5,491 bases of DNA. It comes from Desulfuromonadaceae bacterium GWB2_53_15. Lineage in GTDB: Bacteria; Desulfobacterota; Desulfuromonadia; Geobacterales; Pseudopelobacteraceae. Every line of letters begins with the position of its first letter. Positions within the stretch are counted from its first letter, which is position 1. The notes under the pieces are model-generated. The model worked only from the letters and a program-made list of their open reading frames with translations, searched no databases and had not been told where the DNA came from. Position numbers and translations under genes: made by a program. Location: positions 1 through 5,491 of the forward strand of contig MHXL01000153.1 of NCBI GenBank assembly GCA_001824455.1. Direction: 5' to 3'. Positions 1 through 5,491 of the stretch are shown here, piece by piece.

Positions 1-97
1 TGATGTAGGAAGGGATGAGCGGCAGTACGCAGGGTGACAGGAACGACAACAGTCCTGCGATAAAGGCCCCGGCGTATGTAACTTCCTGGCTATCCAT
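1..97 (-). CDS. ccdA: Cytochrome c biogenesis protein CcdA, N-terminal fragment (cut by window edge)
   Basis: Only the first 32 codons are present; the gene continues past base 1. The translated piece begins MDSQEVTYAGAFIAGLL and runs into SFLSPCVLPLIPSYI, the hallmark first transmembrane helix of the CcdA/DsbD-gamma family. C23 sits in the S-P-C-V-L-P motif and is one of the two membrane cysteines that carry electrons. Family knowledge: CcdA passes reducing power from cytoplasmic thioredoxin across the inner membrane to an extracytoplasmic thioredoxin-like protein, keeping apocytochrome haem-binding cysteines reduced. The ATG at 97-95 is favoured because an in-frame TGA lies at 106-104 and a GGTGA ribosome-binding site lies 6 bases upstream. 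The TlpA/ResA-like gene ends 12 bases upstream, so the probable redox partner is encoded in the same transcript. The identification is firm; the rest of the protein cannot be judged. Confidence 0.88.
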   Translation of the reverse strand, partial: MDSQEVTYAGAFIAGLLSFLSPCVLPLIPSYI

Positions 98-103
98 TAT
101 GTG

Positions 104-108
104 TCACC
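104..108 (-). promoter_or_regulatory. Ribosome-binding site of ccdA
   Basis: On the minus strand GGTGA stands 6 bases before the ATG at 97. It lies between the TAG stop of the upstream thioredoxin gene (112-110) and the ccdA start. The final bases also form the in-frame TGA that excludes an earlier ccdA start. This close packing suggests coupled translation of the two genes. Confidence 0.5.
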
Positions 109-109
109 A

Positions 110-637
110 CTATTTCAACAATCCTTCCAGGAAAGCGGCTACATCAGGGGAGTCCCATGCAAGCGGGCCAATGACTTTCTTCACGATAATGCCGTTTTTG
201 TTGATAACAAACGTTTCCGGTACGCCGGTTATGTCGTATGCCTTGGCGGCTCGACTGTCCGGATCTGTATAAGTCGGCAGGTCGGAAAAACCGCTGGTCT
301 GGAAAAAGGACTCGATTGCCGGCTTGCCGCCTTCATCAATGGAAACCGCCACCATCTGGAACGGTTTGCCGGTCATGGCCTTGTTCAGCTTGATCATTGA
401 GGGTATTTCCTCTCGACAAGGAGGACACCAGGTAGCCCAGAAGTTAAGCAACACTACCTTGCCTTTCAGGTCGGACAATTTCAGCGGGGAACCATTCAAT
501 CCATTAACAACTATCTCAGGGGCTGGTTGGTTTTCAGAAGGCATGGTTTGTTTGGCTGACGAGCCGGGTTCTTTTCGGTTGCATGCCACCAGGGACACGA
601 GCGCAATCAATGCTAACAGATACAGAATCTTCTTCAT
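110..637 (-). CDS. TlpA/ResA-family thiol-disulfide oxidoreductase, predicted lipoprotein
   Basis: A 175-residue thioredoxin-fold protein, close to the length of ResA. Residues 1-18 are a signal peptide (MKK, then a hydrophobic stretch) ending in the lipobox L16-V17-A18-C19, so C19 should be lipidated and the protein tethered outside the inner membrane. A flexible segment (about 20-40) leads into the thioredoxin fold. The active site is W70-C71-P72-P73-C74 after LLNFWAT, and the cis-proline loop is G138-V139-P140-E141-T142-F143. The GVPETF form is typical of ResA and CcmG/DsbE. These proteins reduce the CXXCH cysteines of apocytochromes c before haem attachment. The ATG at 637 has a GGAGGA ribosome-binding site 3 bases upstream, slightly tight. 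The ccdA gene follows 12 bases downstream and probably supplies its electrons. ResA and CcmG cannot be told apart from sequence alone, and a more general TlpA role is possible, so no symbol is given. Confidence 0.9.
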   Translation of the reverse strand: MKKILYLLALIALVSLVACNRKEPGSSAKQTMPSENQPAPEIVVNGLNGSPLKLSDLKGKVVLLNFWATWCPPCREEIPSMIKLNKAMTGKPFQMVAVSIDEGGKPAIESFFQTSGFSDLPTYTDPDSRAAKAYDITGVPETFVINKNGIIVKKVIGPLAWDSPDVAAFLEGLLK

Positions 638-694
638 GATTCCTCCAGGATTTCGGTTGTCAGCTTATACGGTGGGATGGCGCCTGAAGACTAA

Positions 695-1663
695 CTATTT
701 ATTGCGGGTGATGACGTAATCGGACAACTCCAGCAAGGCATCCTTGATCTGACATTGGCTAAAATCAGCAAGATGTGCAGTGCAACCTGCAATATAGCGG
801 CGTGCCGCATCCACGGTATAGTCGATACCACCATAGCGTTTCACCAGGCCCGAGACATCACGGAAATCTTCCAGTGACATCTCATCCTTTTCGATAACAG
901 CAGCTATGATCGTCCGTTCTTCCTCCGAACACTGACGAAGTGTGTGAATCAGCGGCAGGGTAATTTTGCCTTCTTCCAGGTCATGCCCGATGCTCTTGCC
1001 AAAATCTTCTTCAGTGGCAATGTAATCAAGTGTATCATCCATAAGCTGAAAAGCTATTCCCAGATCCATACCGAAATTGGCGAGTAAATTCTGCTTTTCA
1101 GGAGACGCATTGCCAAGGATTGCGCCGGCCTCGCAGGCCGCCGACATAAGAATGGCCGTTTTTGAACGCACCACGCCGATATAGCACTCTTCAGTAAGGT
1201 CGAGTTCGCCGGTGCACAGTAGCTGCATGACCTCACCCTCAGCAATTATGGTGGTGGCTGCCGACAACACGCGTAGTATATCGAGACTGCCAACAGCAAC
1301 CATCAAAGAAAACGATTTGGAAAACAGGAAATCGCCAACCAGTACAGACGCCTCGTTACCCCACAGGGTATTGGCCGAGGCTATGCCGCGCCGCAAGGTG
1401 GCACTATCAACGACGTCATCATGAAGCAGTGTGGCGGTATGGATAAATTCAACGACACTGGCCAGAGGAACAGCTTTATCCCCCCGATAATCGCATAACC
1501 TTGCTGCGAGCAGGAGCAGAGCGGGCCGAACACGTTTACCGCCACTGGAGAGTACATATTCACCAACCTTGCGGATCAAGGGGACGTCCGACTCCAGGTC
1601 CTTGCGAAATTGCTCTTCAACGCGTTTCAGGTCATCGCCAATAATGTTTAGAGCGGACTGCAT
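695..1663 (-). CDS. ispB: Long-chain all-trans polyprenyl diphosphate synthase (octaprenyl-type)
   Basis: A complete 322-residue protein, almost the length of E. coli IspB. It adds isopentenyl diphosphate units to an allylic primer in the cytosol. All family landmarks are present: G42-K43-R44-V45-R46-P47 (IPP binding), the first aspartate-rich motif D82-D83-V84-V85-D86 followed by R91-R92, K168-T169, the second motif D209-D210-T211-L212-D213 preceded by F205-Q206, and the GKITLP stretch at 232-237. The residues just before the first motif are small or medium (A77, T78) with no bulky aromatic, which fits a long-chain product rather than farnesyl or geranyl diphosphate. The likely use is the side chain of menaquinone or ubiquinone. 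The ATG at 1663 has AAGGA 9 bases upstream, and a strong promoter lies about 24 bases before that start. It is the first gene of an apparent unit with the thioredoxin and ccdA genes. The symbol ispB is by similarity; the exact chain length is not proven. Confidence 0.9.
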   Translation of the reverse strand: MQSALNIIGDDLKRVEEQFRKDLESDVPLIRKVGEYVLSSGGKRVRPALLLLAARLCDYRGDKAVPLASVVEFIHTATLLHDDVVDSATLRRGIASANTLWGNEASVLVGDFLFSKSFSLMVAVGSLDILRVLSAATTIIAEGEVMQLLCTGELDLTEECYIGVVRSKTAILMSAACEAGAILGNASPEKQNLLANFGMDLGIAFQLMDDTLDYIATEEDFGKSIGHDLEEGKITLPLIHTLRQCSEEERTIIAAVIEKDEMSLEDFRDVSGLVKRYGGIDYTVDAARRYIAGCTAHLADFSQCQIKDALLELSDYVITRNK

Positions 1664-1693
1664 CAGGGTTGTTCCTTAGGAGAAATTTTTGTC

Positions 1694-1723
1694 ATAGTAA
1701 AGGAATGAAAAGCTGTTTGTCAA
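1694..1723 (-). promoter_or_regulatory. Sigma70-like promoter for the ispB-tlpA-ccdA unit
   Basis: Read on the minus strand, a perfect TTGACA (-35, 1723-1718) is followed after 18 bases by TACTAT (-10, 1699-1694; four of six consensus bases, including the key first TA and last T). Transcription would start near 1687, giving a leader of about 24 bases that contains the AAGGA ribosome-binding site (1677-1673). Position, strand and spacing all fit. This is pattern matching only. Confidence 0.6.
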
Positions 1724-1766
1724 AGCATTTCTGGATGTTGCCATGCCCTATGACGCAAGGTTTCCA

Positions 1767-1795
1767 TTGCCAGACTGCACATCGCAGTATATGGT
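1767..1795 (+). promoter_or_regulatory. Candidate sigma70-like promoter for rhlB
   Basis: TTGCCA (five of six to the -35 consensus) at 1767-1772 is followed by a 17-base spacer and TATGGT (four of six to the -10) at 1790-1795. The start would fall near 1802, leaving a leader of about 45 bases before the rhlB ATG. The -10 is weak, and an alternative GGTAAT at 1793-1798 has a poor 20-base spacing. It is the best candidate in the gap, but less convincing than the divergent promoter. Confidence 0.35.
1774..1788. repeat. Inverted repeat ACTGC-N5-GCAGT inside the rhlB promoter spacer
   Basis: ACTGC (1774-1778) and GCAGT (1784-1788) form a perfect 5-base inverted repeat with 5 bases between. It lies wholly between the proposed -35 and -10 boxes of the rhlB promoter, where a repressor or an activator that distorts the spacer could bind. 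A second imperfect palindrome (GCAAGG, TTT, CC-A-TTGC; 1755-1770) overlaps the -35. Both are short enough to be chance. Confidence 0.3.
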
Positions 1796-1846
1796 AATAG
1801 CTTAGGTTAAATACATGCTCCAACATTATTTCTTTGAGGATTTTAA

Positions 1847-3226
1847 ATGCGATTTGATGAACTAAACCTTCCGGCTCATGTCCAATCAGGCATTGCAGAC
1901 GCCGGTTTCAGCAACTGCACCCCCATTCAGGAGCGCACCCTGCCCATCTCGTTAACGGGTAAAGACGTGGCAGGCCAGGCCCAGACCGGGACAGGCAAAA
2001 CCGCCGCTTTTCTGGTTACCCTCTTTACCCGCCTGCTGACCAACACCGCAGCTAAAGGGGGGCATCCTCGCGCCTTGATACTGGCGCCGACCCGCGAACT
2101 GGTGGTGCAAATCGAGCAGGATGCCCAGCTTTTAGGGAAACATTGCGGCCTCACAATCCAGGCTATCTACGGTGGTGTCGATTACATGAAGCAGCGCGAT
2201 GCTCTTCGCGAGGGTGCGGACGTGATTATCGGCACTCCGGGACGACTGATAGACTACCTCAAACAAAAGGTTTACAGCCTTAAAGAGATCGAGATGCTGG
2301 TGATCGACGAAGCCGACCGTATGTTTGACATGGGTTTCATTGCCGATCTGCGCTTCATACTGCGCCGCCTCCCCCCCTTTGACAAACGCCAGAACCTGAT
2401 GTTCTCCGCCACCCTTAACCAGCGCGTGATGGAACTGGCCTACGAATTCATGAATGTTCCTGAAAAAGTTTCCGTCACTCCCGAGAAAATGACGGCCGAA
2501 AATGTCGAGCAGGTCATCTACCATGCATCGCGCAAAGAAAAGTTCCCCCTGCTGCTCGGACTGTTGCGACGGGACGGCATGGCGCGCACCATGATATTCA
2601 TCAACACCAAGCGTGAAGGCGAGTACCTGCATGATCGCCTGAATGCCAACGGCTTTCCTTGCCGGGTAATATCCGGGGACGTGGAGCAGAAGAAGCGCAT
2701 GCGAATACTGGAAGATTTTAAAGAAGGCAAACTGCCGATCCTGATAGCCACCGATGTTGCCTCACGCGGTCTGCACATCGATGGGGTTTCCCACGTCATC
2801 AATTACGATCTGCCCCAGGACTGCGAGGATTACGTCCACCGTATCGGCCGCACCGCTCGTGCCGGCGCCGAAGGCAAGGCCATCTCACTGGCAGACGAGG
2901 ACGGCGCCTTATACCTGGAGGCCATCGAAGAGTACATCAAAAACAAGATTCCGACTGAATGGGCTGAGGACGACCTTTTTGTGAACGACTACAACCGGGT
3001 GGCGCGGCCGAAGCATAATAAAGATATGAAATCCGGAGGACGAGGCGACAGCAGGCCTCCAAGAAAAAACGCACCTGTCAGGAAAACAGCAGTTGCAGCC
3101 GTTCAAAAAGCTCCTGTTGCTGTGAATATGAATCCTGAAACGGGCGAAGCTGCCAAGAAACGTCGTCGGAGAAAGAAAAAAACGACCGGAGAAGGTCAGC
3201 CGAATCAGAAAATTACTACGGAATAA
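1847..3226 (+). CDS. rhlB: DEAD-box ATP-dependent RNA helicase, RhlB type
   Basis: A complete 459-residue cytosolic helicase that unwinds short RNA duplexes with ATP. Motifs in order: Q motif (F21, then C24-T-P-I-Q28), motif I A45-QTGTGK-T52, Ia P81-TRE-L85, Ib T130-PG-R133, II D154-E-A-D157, III S187-A-T189, IV around I250-F-I-N253, V A301-TDVASR-G308, VI H331-RIGRTA-R338. Several stretches are RhlB-like rather than general DEAD-box: GRLIDYLKQ, DEADRMFDMGFI, GDVEQKKRMRIL and LPQDCEDYVHRIGRT. In enterobacteria RhlB works with RNase E and PNPase in mRNA decay; whether this one does is not shown here. After about residue 390 comes a low-complexity basic tail, including R439-R442 and K443-K445, likely for RNA binding. 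The ATG has GAGGA 6 bases upstream. The gene diverges from ispB, and the next gene begins 64 bases after its stop with no clear terminator. Confidence 0.92.
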   Translation: MRFDELNLPAHVQSGIADAGFSNCTPIQERTLPISLTGKDVAGQAQTGTGKTAAFLVTLFTRLLTNTAAKGGHPRALILAPTRELVVQIEQDAQLLGKHCGLTIQAIYGGVDYMKQRDALREGADVIIGTPGRLIDYLKQKVYSLKEIEMLVIDEADRMFDMGFIADLRFILRRLPPFDKRQNLMFSATLNQRVMELAYEFMNVPEKVSVTPEKMTAENVEQVIYHASRKEKFPLLLGLLRRDGMARTMIFINTKREGEYLHDRLNANGFPCRVISGDVEQKKRMRILEDFKEGKLPILIATDVASRGLHIDGVSHVINYDLPQDCEDYVHRIGRTARAGAEGKAISLADEDGALYLEAIEEYIKNKIPTEWAEDDLFVNDYNRVARPKHNKDMKSGGRGDSRPPRKNAPVRKTAVAAVQKAPVAVNMNPETGEAAKKRRRRKKKTTGEGQPNQKITTE

Positions 3227-3290
3227 GCCCTGATATTCAGGATCGTAAGTTGAAAACACTTTATTATAGGTACAGGAAGGATAGAGCCAT

Positions 3291-5081
3291 ATGTCCTTTG
3301 CCGGTGATTTAGAGCACCTGCCGATTGTCGATATCATCCAACTGCTTCACTCAACCAGGAAGACCGGCACCCTTTGTCTCAAAAGCCATAAGGGAGAAAG
3401 CCAACTGGTATTCAGTGACGGCTACTTTGTCTCTGCCAATCATGTGAACAATAATGTTCGCATCGGACAAGTATTGGTAGGAATGAAAATCATCACCTCG
3501 GATCAGCTTGACCAGGCTCTCCTTGAACAAAAGAATGCCGGTCACAACCGGAAGCCTTTGGTTGCAACGTTGATAGACCAGGGAATTATTAATAAAGAGG
3601 ACGCCTATAAGGGTCTGGAAGAGCTGATCGAGATGACTATCGTCGAGGTGCTGACCTGGACGAGCGGCACATTTTCTCTTGATGTAACCAAGAGTGATAT
3701 CTCCGACGAATATCGTTATTTTCCTGAAACACTGCAGCAGGAAATACTTATGAACGCGCAAAGCATTTTGATGGATGCCCTGCGCATTTATGATGAGAAA
3801 ATGCGCGACGGCACCTTATCCGAAGTGTTTTTCTCTTCTGTTGAAGGTTCATTTGATGATGTCAGCAACTCAGAACCGAGTGATCTGTCCATCACGGCCG
3901 ACTTACTCGGCCTGGATGCTATTGATACATTGAAAAAGAATATTCCCAGTGTGTTTTCGGGTCTTAAGGACCATGATCCTTCCGAAGAGCATCGCAGAGT
4001 TATCGGTGAAGAGCTCCAAGACATACCAGTTGTTGACCAGGACAGGATATGTTCAGTCCTTACAGCTTTTTCCAGACAACTTGCCTTAGGTAAAACAGGT
4101 TCAGGAACGAACAGCACAGGCCTGGCAATTATTTTATTCAGTCGGGACAACTTCATTACGCATGCCCTAAAGACCGTCTGCAAGCTTGAAGACTTTTTTA
4201 TATTTACCACCGACGAGGAGATGAACCTCGATCTGATTATTGAACAGTCCCTTTCACGGGATCTCATGCCTCTACTTGTAATAGATTCACCGGCAAAAAA
4301 GGATGAGAATTCTTTATCAACGTTCAGCACCGAATTGGTGCAACATAAACTCACACAATTTCCACTGATCCCCATCCTGCAGGCAATCCCCTTATCGGAT
4401 TACAAATTATCTCTGCAAGCGTTACAAATAGGCGTCAAGGCCATCCTTCCGCGCCCCAGCAAGGATAACCGCAAAGAAACCTTTGTGGACGACACGATCA
4501 CATTCCTGACTACGTTCCAATCCTACCTCAAAACATACCTTTCGGCTCCGGACCATCAGCAGGCTATACGCCGCTTCAAAGAGTGCAGCATTGAATTGAA
4601 CACACTCACGCAACCTCCCGAGGTGGCTTCTGCTCTGCTTGGTTTTGCATCGACAATGTTCGAACGAACTATTACGTTTGTAGTCGGCAAGATGGAACTG
4701 ATTGCCGAAAAGGGGATTGGTGTAAAAGCGGATAAAAGTTCTGGTCCAACACCACCGATGATGTTTAAGATACCACTTGAGGAACCTTCGATATTTAAAG
4801 AGATCCTTGAAAAAGGCAATCTGTATTATGGTACATCTAACGACACTATCTTAAAAAATTGCCTGTTCAAAGAGATCGGTATTCCACGCAGTTCAAAAAC
4901 ACTTCTTCTGCCCATAAAAAGTTTTGGTCGGGTTATTGCCATCATCTATGGTGATTTTGGTCCTAAAGCCGGCTCACCGGTGCAGATCGACCTGCTGGAT
5001 ATCCTGGCACGTCATGCCAGCCTGGTTTTGGACAACGCTTTCTATCGAAAAAGATTTGAAAAACCGACCCAATCTCAATAA
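3291..5081 (+). CDS. DUF4388/PATAN regulator with degenerate receiver-like and GAF-like domains
   Basis: A 596-residue protein without signal peptide or membrane segment, so cytosolic. Residues 1-55 open with S2-F-A-G-D-L-E-H-L-P-I-V-D and a KTG-L turn (24-28), the typical start of DUF4388 (the PatA N-terminal, PATAN, fold). Residues 57-112 hold a helical repeat like the MshEN/T2SSE N-terminal module, and 113-131 (EVLTWTSGTFSL) close the PATAN fold. A variable acidic linker covers about 170-275. Residues 278-392 look like a response-regulator receiver: a beta strand at 278-283, a candidate phospho-acceptor D332 in LLVIDSP, and a G381-VKAILPR-P389 end. The acidic pair, the conserved Thr/Ser (Q364 here) and Lys (R388 here) are missing. 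Residues 425-588 resemble a GAF domain (LLLPIKSFGRVIAIIYGDF, 538-556). The start has AGGAAGGA 9 bases upstream. A pilT-family gene follows 38 bases later, suggesting a role in pilus-motor control. Domain calls are by eye; function is inferred. Confidence 0.8.
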   Translation: MSFAGDLEHLPIVDIIQLLHSTRKTGTLCLKSHKGESQLVFSDGYFVSANHVNNNVRIGQVLVGMKIITSDQLDQALLEQKNAGHNRKPLVATLIDQGIINKEDAYKGLEELIEMTIVEVLTWTSGTFSLDVTKSDISDEYRYFPETLQQEILMNAQSILMDALRIYDEKMRDGTLSEVFFSSVEGSFDDVSNSEPSDLSITADLLGLDAIDTLKKNIPSVFSGLKDHDPSEEHRRVIGEELQDIPVVDQDRICSVLTAFSRQLALGKTGSGTNSTGLAIILFSRDNFITHALKTVCKLEDFFIFTTDEEMNLDLIIEQSLSRDLMPLLVIDSPAKKDENSLSTFSTELVQHKLTQFPLIPILQAIPLSDYKLSLQALQIGVKAILPRPSKDNRKETFVDDTITFLTTFQSYLKTYLSAPDHQQAIRRFKECSIELNTLTQPPEVASALLGFASTMFERTITFVVGKMELIAEKGIGVKADKSSGPTPPMMFKIPLEEPSIFKEILEKGNLYYGTSNDTILKNCLFKEIGIPRSSKTLLLPIKSFGRVIAIIYGDFGPKAGSPVQIDLLDILARHASLVLDNAFYRKRFEKPTQSQ

Positions 5082-5104
5082 AGTAATCTACAAATTTCAT
5101 TTTC

Positions 5105-5110
5105 AGAAGG
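5105..5110 (+). promoter_or_regulatory. Ribosome-binding site of the pilT-family gene
   Basis: AGAAGG, extended by G5111, stands 9 bases before the ATG at 5120 in the 38-base gap after the regulator gene. It sets the start of the edge-truncated pilT reading frame. No promoter or terminator is visible in this gap. Confidence 0.5.
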
Positions 5111-5119
5111 GTTACGCTT

Positions 5120-5491
5120 ATGGATGCAAACATTCTCCACCAGATACTGGAAATAGCCTTCCAAAAGAGAGTCTCCGATCTTCACTTCGAAGTGGACAAT
5201 CCACCGTTTTTCAGAGGCCGGGGGCAACTTATCCGTGCAAAGATGCCAAATCTGACACCCACGGACACAGAATTCATAGCCACCCAGGTTTTGGCGCATA
5301 ACAACCGTAAACTGAATAATGACCTGAAAGAACTCGATGCATCATATTCTTTACCTAGCGGCGGACGTTTCCGCGTCAGCATATTCCGCCAGAAAGGCAA
5401 TTATGGCATTGTCATGCGTGTCATTCCGCCCCACATCGGCACCTTCCAGGAATTGAACCTACCCTCGATTCTCGAGGAGATTGCAAAGGAA
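5120..5491 (+). CDS. PilT-family type IV pilus ATPase, N-terminal part (cut by window edge)
   Basis: An open frame of 124 codons runs from the ATG at 5120 to the window end without a stop. It begins MDANILHQILEIAFQKRVSD and contains S19-D20-L21-H22-F23-E24, then P28-P29-F-F-R32-G-R-G-Q-L. These match the SDLH...PP..R..G.L opening of PilT/PilU proteins. Further on, ELDASYSLPSGGRFRVSIFR (70-89), then MRVIPP (97-102) and ELNLPSIL (109-116), fit the family's PAS-like N-terminal domain. PilT forms a cytoplasmic hexameric ATPase that powers type IV pilus retraction and twitching motility. The Walker A and B and His-box motifs lie beyond the window, so catalytic competence and the PilT versus PilU assignment are open. 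Geobacter-type genomes carry several PilT paralogues, so no symbol is given. It follows the DUF4388/PATAN regulator by 38 bases and is probably co-transcribed with it. Confidence 0.87.
   Translation, partial: MDANILHQILEIAFQKRVSDLHFEVDNPPFFRGRGQLIRAKMPNLTPTDTEFIATQVLAHNNRKLNNDLKELDASYSLPSGGRFRVSIFRQKGNYGIVMRVIPPHIGTFQELNLPSILEEIAKE

Noticed and set aside
664..669. TATAAG on the minus strand as a -10 box for a separate thioredoxin-gene promoter
   Set aside because: The bases 16-18 positions upstream do not resemble a -35 box, so readthrough from ispB is the simpler reading.
2371..2377. Run of seven C in rhlB as a phase-variation tract
   Set aside because: Seven bases is short for slippage switching, it encodes the expected L-P-P-F of the family, and phase variation of a housekeeping helicase is unlikely.
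2132..2632. 166-codon open frame on the minus strand inside rhlB
   Set aside because: It lies opposite conserved helicase motifs whose codons explain the open frame, and its product resembles no family.
3229..3241. Hairpin CCTGA-TAT-TCAGG just after the rhlB stop, considered as a terminator
   Set aside because: The stem is only 5 base pairs and no T-run follows, so intrinsic termination is unlikely. rhlB and the regulator may be co-transcribed.
3262..3267. TATTAT as a -10 box for a promoter in front of the regulator gene
   Set aside because: No acceptable -35 lies 16-18 bases upstream. TTGAAA at 3250-3255 is far too close.
3173..3312. Run AAG AAA AAA A in the rhlB tail as a programmed -1 frameshift site
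   Set aside because: The -1 frame stays open for about 42 codons into the regulator start, but its product is featureless, no stimulatory stem was seen, and the run simply encodes a lysine cluster.
2909..3337. 142-codon minus-strand frame across the rhlB / regulator junction
   Set aside because: It is antisense to the rhlB tail and the PATAN start, with no family match.
3788..4375. 195-codon open frame on the minus strand inside the regulator gene
   Set aside because: It is fully antisense to a well-supported coding frame, its translation is Ser-rich with no recognisable domain, and it has no independent support as a gene.
4924..5301. 125-codon plus-strand frame spanning the end of the regulator and the start of pilT
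   Set aside because: It is out of frame with both genes, which have strong family matches and their own ribosome-binding sites.

Overview
The window looks like chromosomal DNA of a Gram-negative delta-proteobacterial lineage, most likely Geobacter-like (Desulfuromonadia). This is inferred from gene content, not from a database search. The clues are a DUF4388/PATAN regulator directly upstream of a PilT-type pilus ATPase, an RhlB-type RNA helicase, a long-chain polyprenyl diphosphate synthase, and a CcdA plus TlpA/ResA pair for cytochrome c maturation. There are no mobile elements, tRNA or rRNA genes, or CRISPR repeats, and gene density is high.

Leftward half (minus strand, 1-1663). Three genes run in the same direction, in transcription order: a polyprenyl diphosphate synthase (ispB-like, 1663-695), a lipoprotein thioredoxin of the TlpA/ResA/CcmG family (637-110), and the first 32 codons of a CcdA membrane electron transporter (97-1, cut by the window edge). 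Gaps are 57 and 12 bases with no terminator seen, so they probably form one transcript. They would supply the isoprenoid tail of a quinone (or of a lipid carrier) and the reductant path for apocytochrome c, a sensible pairing in an organism with a heavy respiratory chain.

Divergent control region (1664-1846). This 183-base gap holds a good sigma70-like promoter for the leftward unit (a perfect TTGACA with an 18-base spacer) and a weaker candidate for the rightward unit. A short inverted repeat lies between the -35 and -10 boxes of the rightward candidate.

Rightward half (plus strand, 1847-5491). A DEAD-box helicase with clear RhlB signatures is followed after 64 bases by a 596-residue multi-domain regulator, then after 38 bases by the N-terminal 124 codons of a PilT-family ATPase (cut by the right edge). 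The regulator reads as DUF4388/PATAN with an embedded MshEN-like repeat, then a degenerate receiver-like domain, then a GAF-like domain. Its position next to the pilus motor gene, with no promoter or terminator evident between them, makes it a candidate controller of pilus retraction. This regulator-motor pair is the most interesting part of the window. The rest looks like ordinary conserved housekeeping.
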